Shown here piece after piece: positions 22,830-31,200 of a DNA stretch of 34,983 nt. Numbering within the stretch: position 1 is the first letter of the stretch; each line of letters opens with the position of its first letter. Origin of the DNA: UMGS1052 sp045532035 (lineage in GTDB: Bacteria > Bacillota > Clostridia > Oscillospirales > CAG-382); assembly GCA_045532035.1 (NCBI GenBank), contig JAZSFD010000005.1, forward strand, positions 1 through 34,983, in the 5' to 3' direction. The position numbers and the translations under genes are program-made. The notes beneath the pieces were generated by a model that was given only the letters and a program-made list of their open reading frames with translations, was not told the origin of the DNA and ran no database searches.

Positions 22830-23707
22830 TGAGATTTGAAGGAATAATGCCCGCTCTTGTCACACCCCTTTGTGCCGACGAAAGCATAAACACAGAGGCG
22901 CTTGAAAAGCTTATCGGATATCTTCTCGAAAAAGGCGCCGACGGCTTCTATGTGGGCGGCGCCACAGGCGAAGGACTTGCACTTCGCACCGAAGAAAGAA
23001 TGGTGCTTGCCGAGCACGCCGTCAAATACACAAACGGCAGAAAGCCCTGCATAATTCAGGTTGCCGCCGCCGATTTCAGTGATGCCGTCGCCCTTGCAAA
23101 GCACGCCGAAAAGGTCGGTGCCGACGGAATTTCCGCAACTCCTCCCCTGTTTTTCAAATATGACGAGGACGATGTCTACAATTACTATAAAGCCCTTGCC
23201 GACTCGTTGCATATTCCCATGATGATCTATTACAACCCTGCCGCGGGCTTTAACATCTCCGCTGATTTTGCGGCGCGTATGTTTGAGGTGGACAACATCA
23301 CCGCCATCAAATGGACAAGCTCGAATTATTATGAGATGATCCGTCTCAAAGATCTGACACATGGTGAAATGAACATCATAAACGGGCCTGACGAGATGCT
23401 TCTCATGGGTCTTTCGGCAGGTGCCAACGGCGGCATCGGCTCAACATACAAATTCCAGATCGAAAACATAAAGGAAGTGTATGATTCTTTCAGAGCAGGC
23501 GATATCAAAAAAGCACAACTTGCCCAGACCCGCGCCGACCGCAGCATTAAAGTGCTTCTGAAATACACCACCATTCCTGTCACAAAGGCAGTGCTTGAGG
23601 AAATGGGCTTTGAAGTCGGAAACGCCGCGTTCCCCATGAAGAGATATTCCGATGCACAAAAGAAAGCCCTCATTGAGGATTTCAGAAAAGCAGGCTTAAA
23701 TATTTAA
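22826..23707 (+). CDS. nanA: N-acetylneuraminate lyase / DHDPS-family aldolase
   Basis: A 293-residue (beta/alpha)8 class I aldolase. The Schiff-base lysine is K162 in AIKWTSSNYYE; the catalytic tyrosine is Y136 in IYYNP; the substrate-carboxylate loop is GGATGEG (44-50), with Ala in place of the usual Ser. The TS-x-x-Y-Y-E surroundings of the lysine favour N-acetylneuraminate lyase over dihydrodipicolinate synthase. It would split sialic acid into N-acetylmannosamine and pyruvate in the cytoplasm. ATGA overlap with the upstream gene and GGAGGT upstream show tight coupling. No nanE, nanK or transporter gene is in the window, so the pathway would be completed elsewhere. Confidence 0.85.
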   Translation: MMRFEGIMPALVTPLCADESINTEALEKLIGYLLEKGADGFYVGGATGEGLALRTEERMVLAEHAVKYTNGRKPCIIQVAAADFSDAVALAKHAEKVGADGISATPPLFFKYDEDDVYNYYKALADSLHIPMMIYYNPAAGFNISADFAARMFEVDNITAIKWTSSNYYEMIRLKDLTHGEMNIINGPDEMLLMGLSAGANGGIGSTYKFQIENIKEVYDSFRAGDIKKAQLAQTRADRSIKVLLKYTTIPVTKAVLEEMGFEVGNAAFPMKRYSDAQKKALIEDFRKAGLNI

Positions 23708-23723
23708 TGAACACTTGATATAC

Positions 23724-23767
23724 AAACAAAAACGCTGTCCCGTGCGATGAGACAGCGTTTTGTTTTT
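23724..23767. terminator. Bidirectional intrinsic terminator
   Basis: Arms AAAACGCTGTC and GACAGCGTTTT with a loop of about 12 bases, flanked by an A-rich run and by TGTTTTT. It lies between the converging lyase (plus) and beta-helix (minus) genes and can serve both. Confidence 0.9.
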
Positions 23768-23772
23768 ATTTA

Positions 23773-25191
23773 TCAGAAATCATACAAAGGTCTCGGCAGA
23801 TAGATAACCATCGGCTCCTCCTCGTGGACGATGTCCTTGAGGATTTCCTTTTCAGTGCCGTCGAAGAAGTATTCCTGATTGTAAAGCTTTGCAAATTTTG
23901 TGCCCTTGGGATTTACATAAACATTGTTGCGCATGATCTCGCCCTTGTGTCTCTCACAGTTTGCAAGCACCACAAGATATCCGAGGCTCTGATAGAAAAT
24001 GTTGTTTTCGGCAACATGGTTTTCAACCTCACAGCACACGGTTGATCCGCAATACATGGGAGTCCATGCTTCTCTGCCCTTGCAGCCCCAGCCATAGCCG
24101 CCGAAACGGCAGAAGTTGCCTGTCATATAGACATTCTTGACGCTCTGGGGATTACCTTTGCAGTCGGCATTGTAATACTCGATAAACCAAAAGCAGAACT
24201 CCATGAGATTGTTAAGATACTTGACGTTGTGCTGATGACACTGGACGTCGCCGCCCGAGAACTGATGGGTGACAGCTGTGTCATAGATCTGGTACATCCA
24301 GTTGTTTTCGACTCTGAAGCCTTCGCAGCCACCGTATATCTGCACTGCGTTGCCGTAGCGTGTGGTGTTCCAGGAGCCGTCGCCTTTTTTTCGCTGCCGA
24401 AAGAAGCGCCTCCGATCCAGCCGAAGATGCAATTGGTAACAGTTCTGTTTTTTGCGGTTCCCGAGCTTATGCCGTGGCAACCGCTGTGAAGCACCCAAAG
24501 ATTGTCAAAGGTAGCTCCCGGTGCACCTCCGTCAAATACCGCAAGCTTTGCACCGATCTCAATGTCAATAAAACGCTCGCCGGGGTTTCCCTTGTGCGAG
24601 CAAAGGAACAGCTCTTTCGTTTCTCTGTCGCTGAAAAAAAAGATCGTCACAAAGATCCGAAAGCTCCATAAAGCCGTTTTTGCCGCGCAGAGCCTTGTCT
24701 GCATAAAGATCGTCATATGAGCCGTAGCAATAGCTCGGATCAAAGGCAATTATGCCCACATTGTCAAGAAGCTCTGTGCAGCGGTAGACATTTTCATATT
24801 CTGTCGCCTCCCAGAGCTTCGGGTCGGCATAGTTTTTCAGTGATCCCGAAATGATAGGCTTGATACCCTCGCCATATGCATAAAAAGTAAGGTTGTCATG
24901 CACCACCTTGACGCTGCCTCTGAACATATCTCCGCGCTTGAAAAGCACCGTGTCTCGGTCCTGTGTGATGGAGTTGAGCTTTTCGATCGAGCATATCGGC
25001 TTTTCAATCGAAAGACCGTCGTTTTCATCGCAACCCGCGTTTGAAACATATATAACCCGTTCTCCGCGGGGAATATAGTTGCGGGAATTGATAACATTGT
25101 TTTTCATTTCCTGAGCCTTAAGATCTATGATCTTGCGTACCTCAGCAGGAGGCAGAGCTTCAAGCTCGGGCATATATTTTCTGTCAGCCAT
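23773..25191 (-). pseudogene. Parallel beta-helix repeat protein, two frameshifts
   Basis: A gene for about 472 residues, similar to right-handed beta-helix proteins of the pectate-lyase-like fold (repeated short strands with Asn and aromatic stacks, such as NNWMYQIYDTAV and VAENNIFYQS). The frame is broken twice: at the A8 run 24634-24641 one base too many leads into a second frame, and at the T7 run 24385-24391 one base too few returns to the first. Joining the frames gives LFFSDRETKELF and SEKKGDGSWNTT, both smooth reads. There is no signal peptide. The start has AAAGGA upstream and its own promoter. It could act on a polysaccharide or, by analogy with podoviral tailspikes, belong to the adjacent phage cassette; the first seems more likely. 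Confidence 0.75.
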
Positions 25192-25257
25192 ATTCTGTTC
25201 CTTTCATCAAGAAAAGTTGTAAAAAAGCCCATTTGCCAGAATTTTCTTCCTATTGCA

Positions 25258-25286
25258 ACTATACCATAAACCGCCGTTTATTTCAA
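25258..25286 (-). promoter_or_regulatory. Promoter of the beta-helix gene with embedded operator
   Basis: TTGAAA (25281-25286), 17-base spacer, TATAGT (25258-25263). Inside the spacer is the inverted repeat ATAAAC-N4-GTTTAT (25266-25281), a natural place for a repressor to block RNA polymerase. Palindromes with this AT-arm and GC-centre form are common for LacI- or GntR-type regulators, but no regulator gene is in the window. The leader is about 60 bases. Confidence 0.75.
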
Positions 25287-25354
25287 CAAAATAGAGAAAA
25301 TAACTTCCGTCAAAGAGTAGAAATTTGATATGTTATTTTGGGCAATTTTTCACA

Positions 25355-25395
25355 AACAAAAACTCCGACATGACTTTTTGGTCAGTCGGAGTCTG
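25355..25395 (-). terminator. Terminator after the small lipoprotein gene
   Basis: ACTCCGAC and GTCGGAGT arms with an inner TGAC/GTCA stem and CAAAAA loop, then a T5 tract on the minus strand. It closes the lipoprotein unit and separates it from the beta-helix gene downstream. Confidence 0.88.
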
Positions 25396-25411
25396 TTTTT
25401 TGCTCTTACCG

Positions 25412-25669
25412 TCAGAAATTGATGTTGGCGGAATCGGGAGCATCCTTTGTAATATGGCCTTCAGCATCACGACCGTCTCTGTATCTGATGCCGCCTGTCA
25501 TATTGTCGGAAAGTCCGTCGGTCATGTCATTGACAACGCCGTCGGTGTTGTCGCTGTCATCCATGGGAGTATAGCCGTCGCCATCGGCGTCACCGCACGA
25601 AGCAAGGCAAAGGGTGCCCGAAAGGGCAAAGATAGTAAGTGCATATGCCGCATACTTTTTGATCTTCAT
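25412..25669 (-). CDS. Small lipoprotein, moron-like position
   Basis: An 85-residue predicted lipoprotein. Lysines at the start, a hydrophobic core and the lipobox LASC give a modified cysteine at about residue 25. The mature part is short, very acidic and Gly/Asp/Asn-rich (GVVNDMTDGLSDNMTGG), probably disordered. The ATG has AAAGGA eight bases upstream. It sits immediately after the last phage-type gene but has its own promoter (25693-25721) and terminator, like phage morons that alter the host surface. It could equally be the first host gene beside a prophage; similar Asp/Asn-rich small lipoproteins exist in Ruminococcaceae. No function can be stated. Confidence 0.65.
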   Translation of the reverse strand: MKIKKYAAYALTIFALSGTLCLASCGDADGDGYTPMDDSDNTDGVVNDMTDGLSDNMTGGIRYRDGRDAEGHITKDAPDSANINF

Positions 25670-25692
25670 TTTTTAATCCTTTCACTGTTCCC

Positions 25693-25721
25693 ATGATAGC
25701 TTTTCCGAAAATCACTGTCAT
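25693..25721 (-). promoter_or_regulatory. Promoter of the small lipoprotein gene
   Basis: ATGACA (25716-25721), 17-base spacer, TATCAT (25693-25698): 10 of 12 consensus bases. It lies almost entirely in the 57-base gap between the phage coiled-coil gene and the lipoprotein ATG, and predicts a leader of about 17 bases. Confidence 0.6.
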
Positions 25722-25726
25722 TATTC

Positions 25727-27082
25727 TCAGTCCTCGATGTATTTTATACCTATGCTTGAGCAAATTCTTCTCTTTTCGGCATCGGTCAGATCGAACTGTT
25801 TGATCCAGGCAAAAAGCTCCAATGAACTGTATTTCGGAATATAGCGTTTTTCCGCTTCGTCATATTTCACCATCTGCGCCATGCGCTGTGCCGTCGACAG
25901 GCAGGTTTTGTAATAGTCGCCGTATTTTTCCGGTTCTTTGCCGTTCTCAGTGCTGTCAGAGTCTTTTTTGTTTTTTTCATATTCGAATTTTTCGCGGTTA
26001 AGCTCAAGGTTTTCGCGGTCAAGGGCGTTCTGTTCACGCTCTGCGGCGATGTCGGCAGAAAGCTTTGCGTTGTTGTAGCTTGTCTGTGCCTCAAATTCCT
26101 TCAGCCATTTTTCATAATCCGCCGCAGATTCACTTTTCTTGAACGCCAGCTCCTTGAGAGCAAGAAGCGTGTCGTTTTTCTCCTTTTCCTTTGAGAGAGC
26201 GTGTTCCGCCTGACGCGCCTTTTCATCGTTTTCGGACTCGGTCTTTCGGAGCGAAAACTCCTGCCACCATTTGCTGTCCTCCACACCGTCACGGAGCTTT
26301 TCGTACTCCGCCTTTTCCTCGTCGGAAAGCAAGGAATTATAGCGGTAATACTCATCCGAAAGTGCCTGCATCGCAGTGCCCGAAAGCTCATAAAGACTGC
26401 TCTTGAGACTATCATTGGCCTCTTTTTTTCTGTCATTCTTTTCGTTTTCAAGCTGATTCACATAGTCGTAAAGCGCCTCTCTTGTCTTTGACTTTTCGGT
26501 AAGAGTTCTTCCGCCTCTGTCTGAATACCCCTTGTTCAGACGCTGCTCTTCATAAAGCTTTTCGTTTTCTTCATAAGCCTTATAGGCGTCCTTGATCTTG
26601 TTGTTGTATTCCTGCTCCATGTCCTTGATATATTTGTTGTAGCCTGAGGATAAAAGTGAGGCTCTTTCGTTGATACCTCTTATGTAGGAATCAGCCACCG
26701 ACTTTGCCACAGCGTCGCGGTCCATGGTCTCATAGTCCTCATAATACTTTTTATCAAACAGAGCCTTGGGCGATGAGACGGTAGAGACTTTTTTCGTTCC
26801 GACGCTCTCGGTCATGTTCCCGAAAAGCTTGTCGGCATATCCGTCCTTTGCCACCTTCGATTCATCGACCCCCATGCTCTTTGCCTTTGAAAGATTGTGA
26901 TTGTAGGACACGGTGTCTGCCCATTTCATCTGCTCGGACACATCAAGCCCTGCCGCAAGGCGGTTGCTGATCGCATCCTGGGTGCGGGCGATCTCTTCAT
27001 TATAGAGCTCGTCATTTCCGTCCTTGAGCATACTCAGTCGCTGTTGTGCCGGAATAGTTGCGTATTTCCATTTTGTAGCCAT
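25727..27082 (-). CDS. Phage-type coiled-coil protein, possible ejection protein
   Basis: A 451-residue hydrophilic protein. The N-terminal 100 residues (IPAQQRLSMLKDG, EEIARTQDAISNRLAAGLD, SEQMKWADTVSYNHN) have a pattern I have seen in clostridial phage proteins without known function. Residues about 130-395 are long charged helices with heptad-like spacing, rich in Lys, Glu and Asn. The last 50 residues are a small helical domain. The ATG has AAAGGAG upstream and the gene follows the nozzle-like gene by 14 bases. In podoviruses internal virion or DNA-ejection proteins are encoded at this place, so that role is possible from position only; a tail fibre chaperone or scaffold is an alternative. 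Confidence 0.6.
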   Translation of the reverse strand: MATKWKYATIPAQQRLSMLKDGNDELYNEEIARTQDAISNRLAAGLDVSEQMKWADTVSYNHNLSKAKSMGVDESKVAKDGYADKLFGNMTESVGTKKVSTVSSPKALFDKKYYEDYETMDRDAVAKSVADSYIRGINERASLLSSGYNKYIKDMEQEYNNKIKDAYKAYEENEKLYEEQRLNKGYSDRGGRTLTEKSKTREALYDYVNQLENEKNDRKKEANDSLKSSLYELSGTAMQALSDEYYRYNSLLSDEEKAEYEKLRDGVEDSKWWQEFSLRKTESENDEKARQAEHALSKEKEKNDTLLALKELAFKKSESAADYEKWLKEFEAQTSYNNAKLSADIAAEREQNALDRENLELNREKFEYEKNKKDSDSTENGKEPEKYGDYYKTCLSTAQRMAQMVKYDEAEKRYIPKYSSLELFAWIKQFDLTDAEKRRICSSIGIKYIED

Positions 27083-27096
27083 AAAATGCTCCTTTC

Positions 27097-28920
27097 TTAT
27101 AAGTTATATTTTTCACGCTGTATCGGAACATAGCAAAAGCTGAGTCCCGAAATGCCGAGCTTTGCGTTTTTGAAAACAAATTTCACCGCAAATTTATCGG
27201 CATAATATGGGGGAAGTTTTATTTTCAGGCGGCGGTCATTTTCGGGAATGGCAGGCGAATACGAATAAAACCTTTTCCCGTCACCGTAAAACTCCACGGA
27301 AAATTCGCCGCTCTTTTCATATACCGCGCAATCAAACGAAAGATAAACCAGTCTTTTTTGGGTTATTTTCCCATCAAGGTCATAGCCCTTTGTCATAAAA
27401 GATGAACTGATGTCGGCACTTTCCTCTTTGCCGTCAGAAAAATGCGTGTCGCAGACAGCGTCGGGGAAATACTCAACAAGGTGAAAAGAACCATCATCTG
27501 TCACAAAATACAGCTTTCCCTCAAAGCCAAAGATATATACGCAGTCCGAAAGTCCGTCAAGCCTGTACCATGACAGCCTGCTTTCTGCCTTGTCGTAATC
27601 ACTGCCGCTGTAATAGGGCGTTGCACCGTAATCCCAGACAAAAAGCGAGCTTCCATCATAAATATAGTACTTTCTGTCAAAATCGCAGGCTGCAAAGCTT
27701 TTTTCGGAATCCTTTCCGATGCTCCATTCACCCTTGAGATTTGCCGAAATATGCTTGACATTGAGCTCATCAAAAATGTCTGTCGATTGCAAAAGATATA
27801 TTCCCGAGTTGCGGTCGGCAAAAACAGGCGTGTTATCGATCGACCTTACGACATTTTTCATATCACAGCCGACCGGTGAATATACCTCTGTCACGGGAAA
27901 GCTTGCTCCGTCCTCCATCGAAAACTCATACTGCATCGAATAGATATGCTTCTCGGTGAAAAAGAAAAGCTTTTCATATCTCTTCTGCGCCGCAGTGATC
28001 TTTTCGCAGCCGTCCCCGACGATTTCCTCGTTTGTGTCAGGAAAATAAAGCGGCTGCTTCAGCTCGCTGCGGAAATATGATCCGGGATAGCTGTCATTTC
28101 CCGTAAGGAAGGCTCGCGTTCCGTCATTCACTGTGCCGCCGTAGCAGAAAGACACTGTGCTGCCGTAGACCTTGGCAAGATTATCTTTCACAGCCTCTTC
28201 ATTGTCAGAAATGGAATAAACCAACGATACAGTCTCCGCACTCGTTGCCGATTCGCTACCGCGCATCGAAAGAGCTTTCGGTCCGGCATACATCATATAT
28301 GCATCTGTGGTCAACACTCCGTCGAAATAGATATCAACTTTTACATTCGGATCCACTTCATACGGAAGTGTGTAGGTTGCATGGTTGGTAAGAGGTTTAT
28401 AGCTGCATTTGACCTTCTTTGTCAGCAGGTTAACCGGCTCAAGGACATCATAATCCTCAAGACGAATATCTCTTGAATAAACAACCTCCGGAATATAAGG
28501 CTCGACCTTCTCGCAGGACATATCTTTTTTTATTTCATATATCTCATATTCCGCAGTATAAAGATATACATTTCCGTTCATGGCAAGAAAAACGCTCTCG
28601 CAATCGGAAATTTGCTCCTTAACAGCAATCAGCTCCTTGCCGTCAAAGCGCATAACAGAAGTTCCGATGTGCATAAAAACATTCCCTTCAAATTCACGGT
28701 CGAGAATACTGTGAAATTTTCCTGACATCGGGGCACACACCTCGCAAAATGCACCGCGCTGAACAAGAGCTCCGTTTTCAAACAGCATATTGGAAAGCTG
28801 TGTCAGCGATGAATTGTTGCCGTTGTCGAACCTTGAAAGACCGCCCGACAGCTTACCGGGAGAAAATACATACCTGCCCTTGCCCGAAATACTTCCGGTA
28901 TTAACACGATTGTAAGCCAT
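27097..28920 (-). CDS. Podovirus nozzle/packaged-DNA stabilisation-like protein
   Basis: A 607-residue beta-rich protein. The opening GKLSGGLSRFDN...LTQLSNMLFENGALVQRGAF follows the pattern of podoviral tail-tubular B or P22 gp10-like proteins (a G-G-L-N start, then N-M-x-x-x-x-G-x-L-x-x-R-G). Short repeated strands (KYYIYDGSSLFVWDYG, KLYFVTDDGSFHLVEYFP) suggest a beta propeller, as in T7 gp12-type nozzles. Such a protein plugs the portal and holds the tail tip or fibres. The start has GGAGG. It lies between the adaptor-like and coiled-coil genes, as expected for that role. The fold is inferred from repeats and context, without a search. Confidence 0.6.
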   Translation of the reverse strand: MAYNRVNTGSISGKGRYVFSPGKLSGGLSRFDNGNNSSLTQLSNMLFENGALVQRGAFCEVCAPMSGKFHSILDREFEGNVFMHIGTSVMRFDGKELIAVKEQISDCESVFLAMNGNVYLYTAEYEIYEIKKDMSCEKVEPYIPEVVYSRDIRLEDYDVLEPVNLLTKKVKCSYKPLTNHATYTLPYEVDPNVKVDIYFDGVLTTDAYMMYAGPKALSMRGSESATSAETVSLVYSISDNEEAVKDNLAKVYGSTVSFCYGGTVNDGTRAFLTGNDSYPGSYFRSELKQPLYFPDTNEEIVGDGCEKITAAQKRYEKLFFFTEKHIYSMQYEFSMEDGASFPVTEVYSPVGCDMKNVVRSIDNTPVFADRNSGIYLLQSTDIFDELNVKHISANLKGEWSIGKDSEKSFAACDFDRKYYIYDGSSLFVWDYGATPYYSGSDYDKAESRLSWYRLDGLSDCVYIFGFEGKLYFVTDDGSFHLVEYFPDAVCDTHFSDGKEESADISSSFMTKGYDLDGKITQKRLVYLSFDCAVYEKSGEFSVEFYGDGKRFYSYSPAIPENDRRLKIKLPPYYADKFAVKFVFKNAKLGISGLSFCYVPIQREKYNL

Positions 28921-28933
28921 TCAAAGCCTCCTC

Positions 28934-29890
28934 TCACCTGCGAAAAGCATATCCGTGCCTTCTTTTTCCAAAAAAACCTCCTGAGAAAAAGCTGTTTTTT
29001 CTTGTCAGATTGTTTTTCGGATAGATGTTTGCAAGCAGCTCCCTGTATTTGTAGGTAAGCCTCGAATAAAGCTCGCCGTCCTCCCTTTCGCACAGCGCCG
29101 CCGCCACAGAATATATCACAGCCTCATACGCTGTGGGAGAAAGCTCAAGGACAGTATCGGGCGATGTGCTTTCGTCAAAGCTTGCAGGATACTCAAAATA
29201 CTCCATGGTATAGCTTCCGGAATATCTCTCGCTGCAGGAAATGATGCCGTCCGATACTTCGAAAAGGTCTGCCGGTATTCCCAGACTTCCAATGCGCTTT
29301 TCGCCGTAAACCGCCTTAATCTCGGACAACAGCGGCGAGATGGCACAGTAAATTCTTTTTCCGTCGGGAAGATATTTTTCGTCAGTGCATCCGCAAAGGC
29401 TCTCTTTGTCGTATAGCTTCAACTTTTCCACAAAAAGACCTGTTTCCGACGAAAAAACAATCCTTGTGGCATCCTGCGGCACAAAAGCTCTCATTACCGC
29501 AAGGTTTCCAAACCAGCTTTCAAGCTGTCTTTCCTCTATTACCTCTCCGTTCAAGCCGACAAAGACAAGCTTGCCGCATCCGCAAAAATCAAACGACACG
29601 GCTCCCGACAAAAACGGAAGCTCAATGCTGTTCTGCCCCTCTGCAATCTGAAAATCGCAGAGCTGTGCAAGCACCACCGGTTTTGAAAAACAAAGCCTTA
29701 TCCTTTTGACAGTCGACCCGAGAGCTGTGTTCACAAGACACAAAGCTCCGTTGAGAGCAGTAATAAACCGCCTGTCAATATCGGCGGCACCGCCTGAAAA
29801 AATGTCATAATTCTCACCGTTACGGCTGTATTCGTCAAGCGCCCTGAAAACATCTGCGCGCAAAGAGCCGATTGTATGACAGTTATTCAT
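28934..29890 (-). CDS. Head-tail adaptor-like phage protein
   Basis: A 318-residue protein; the ATG at 29890 follows AAAGGAGAG, and the frame upstream of it is noncoding. The start (LRADVFRALDEYSRNG) and the end (TAYEAVIYSVAAALCEREDGELYSR-x-TYKYRELLANI) are helical and have the look of gp4/gp11-type adaptors that attach below the portal. A large beta-rich part with CGCGK and aromatic strands sits between them. Known adaptors are usually 150-200 residues, so the middle would be an inserted domain. Its place after the capsid and before the nozzle-like gene supports a connector role, but the call is tentative. Confidence 0.5.
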   Translation of the reverse strand: MNNCHTIGSLRADVFRALDEYSRNGENYDIFSGGAADIDRRFITALNGALCLVNTALGSTVKRIRLCFSKPVVLAQLCDFQIAEGQNSIELPFLSGAVSFDFCGCGKLVFVGLNGEVIEERQLESWFGNLAVMRAFVPQDATRIVFSSETGLFVEKLKLYDKESLCGCTDEKYLPDGKRIYCAISPLLSEIKAVYGEKRIGSLGIPADLFEVSDGIISCSERYSGSYTMEYFEYPASFDESTSPDTVLELSPTAYEAVIYSVAAALCEREDGELYSRLTYKYRELLANIYPKNNLTRKNSFFSGGFFGKRRHGYAFRR

Positions 29891-29951
29891 AAAAACTCTC
29901 CTTTCTTGTTTTTTACAAAAAGGGGCAAATAATTGCCCCCCAAAAGATTTT

Positions 29952-30227
29952 TCAGACCGGATCGGTGATAATAAGCGAAACTGCAACAGAAGCATCGCTG
30001 CTCGAATTGTATACCTCCACACAACCCGAAAATTCGATAACTTCCCCCTCGCTCATTCTGTAACCCGAGGTCTTGTCGGGCTGTCCCTGAAAGGTGAGAA
30101 TAAGACCTTCGCCATGGACTTTCATTTTTGTGCCGAGACCCTCATATCCGACGGCAAGCGTGCCCGAGCTTGCAACCTCAGCGTATTTTGTCTCCACAAC
30201 CCTTGCGGGAAGATTTGTCACAAACAT
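29952..30227 (-). CDS. Small phage head protein, unknown function
   Basis: A 91-residue beta-rich protein with no cysteine-metal motif or signal peptide. The start has AGGAGAG ten bases upstream. The C-terminal half (GEVIEFSGCVEVYNSSSDASVAVSLIITD) reads like one beta sandwich, as in small decoration or neck proteins. It lies 22 bases after the capsid gene and 61 before the adaptor-like gene. It is coded in the same tightly packed run, so it is probably structural; nothing more can be said. Confidence 0.6.
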   Translation of the reverse strand: MFVTNLPARVVETKYAEVASSGTLAVGYEGLGTKMKVHGEGLILTFQGQPDKTSGYRMSEGEVIEFSGCVEVYNSSSDASVAVSLIITDPV

Positions 30228-30249
30228 ATTTTCACTCTCCTGTCATTTC

Positions 30250-31167
30250 TCACGCGGGATCAGAGAAGATAATGGGTCTTGCATCGCCAAAGCCGAAGCC
30301 GAAGTCCACATAACCGATGTAGTCTGTGAGAAGAGGATTTGTGCCGTTCGACACAAGCACCGTGGGCTCGGTGATATAAACAAGCTTTAATATCTCGGGC
30401 ATGAGCATCGAGTCTGCAATAGCCCACTTTTTGCCCGTAAGACCGATGCCGCCTCCGCCGACCACAAGATATTTCATGCCGTAAACAGGGTTTGCGGCAT
30501 TTGTGTTTGCGTCGCCGTCGGGATTCTTTTCGGGAATGAGACGGGAGTTCGGACCGCAGATCTCCTTTGCCTTGGGTTCAAGCTCGGGGCTGACAAGAAG
30601 AAGGTCGAAATTACCTGCAAAGGGAAGTCCGTCGGGAGTGACAAAAGACGAAGCCTTTGTCTGCGCCGAGGTGATGGCTGCCACCGAAAGGTTTGAATGG
30701 ATAACATTCGAATAAGTTTCTTCGCTTTCGGAATTGATCTTGTGATGATCGGATGCCCACGCCACACCGTCAGAGCCGATGGTGGTAAAAGCGTTTCCAA
30801 AGAGGCGGTAGAACTCATTGAGAACAGTCATATACGCCGAATCGGCAAGGCGGGTGCCCACCTTTTCGGATTCGTTTGACTGGTCAATCTTTGTCTTCTT
30901 GTAGGACATGGTCACCTTGAGAGCGTGCTCCTTGGGGGTGACGGTGGTAATAAAGGCGCGCTTCTGATCAGCAGAGGCTATGTTCGAGCCGTCATAAACA
31001 GGGATCTCACCGTAACCGCCGACACCCTCAAAACGGTAGTCGACCGAATCCTGAGTGATGACCTCGGCAAGGTTTGAAATCACATCCATTCTGTCGGCAT
31101 AGCGCAGATCGAATCTTTTTTTGACAAGAGGATAAAGGTCCTGGGGCCATGTGTAAATATCATTCAT
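30250..31167 (-). CDS. Phage major capsid protein
   Basis: A 305-residue protein at the position of the major capsid gene, after scaffold and decoration-like genes. Features of an HK97-type fold include an N-terminal helix region, an extended loop near 50-80 rich in Gly and charged residues, then a beta-rich P domain, and the C-terminal run KWAIADSMLMPEILKLVYITEPTVLV. The length and the SDHHKINSES...SNLSVAAITSAQ segment recall the Mu gpT-like capsid family (also about 305 residues); that is a recollection, not a search result. The start has AAAGGAG. No separate protease gene is seen, fitting a scaffold-dependent assembly without prohead proteolysis. Confidence 0.7.
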   Translation of the reverse strand: MNDIYTWPQDLYPLVKKRFDLRYADRMDVISNLAEVITQDSVDYRFEGVGGYGEIPVYDGSNIASADQKRAFITTVTPKEHALKVTMSYKKTKIDQSNESEKVGTRLADSAYMTVLNEFYRLFGNAFTTIGSDGVAWASDHHKINSESEETYSNVIHSNLSVAAITSAQTKASSFVTPDGLPFAGNFDLLLVSPELEPKAKEICGPNSRLIPEKNPDGDANTNAANPVYGMKYLVVGGGGIGLTGKKWAIADSMLMPEILKLVYITEPTVLVSNGTNPLLTDYIGYVDFGFGFGDARPIIFSDPA

Positions 31168-31200
31168 ATTTCAAAATCTCCTTTTCTCTTTTTGTTATCA

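Noticed and set aside
23773..25191. Beta-helix protein as a podovirus tailspike of the adjacent cassette
   Set aside because: It has its own promoter and operator, is separated by a lipoprotein gene and a terminator, and sits beside sugar-catabolic genes; a host enzyme is simpler, though not excluded.
25192..25411. A tRNA gene or att site as prophage border
   Set aside because: No tRNA cloverleaf or convincing direct repeat could be seen; the other border is out of the window.
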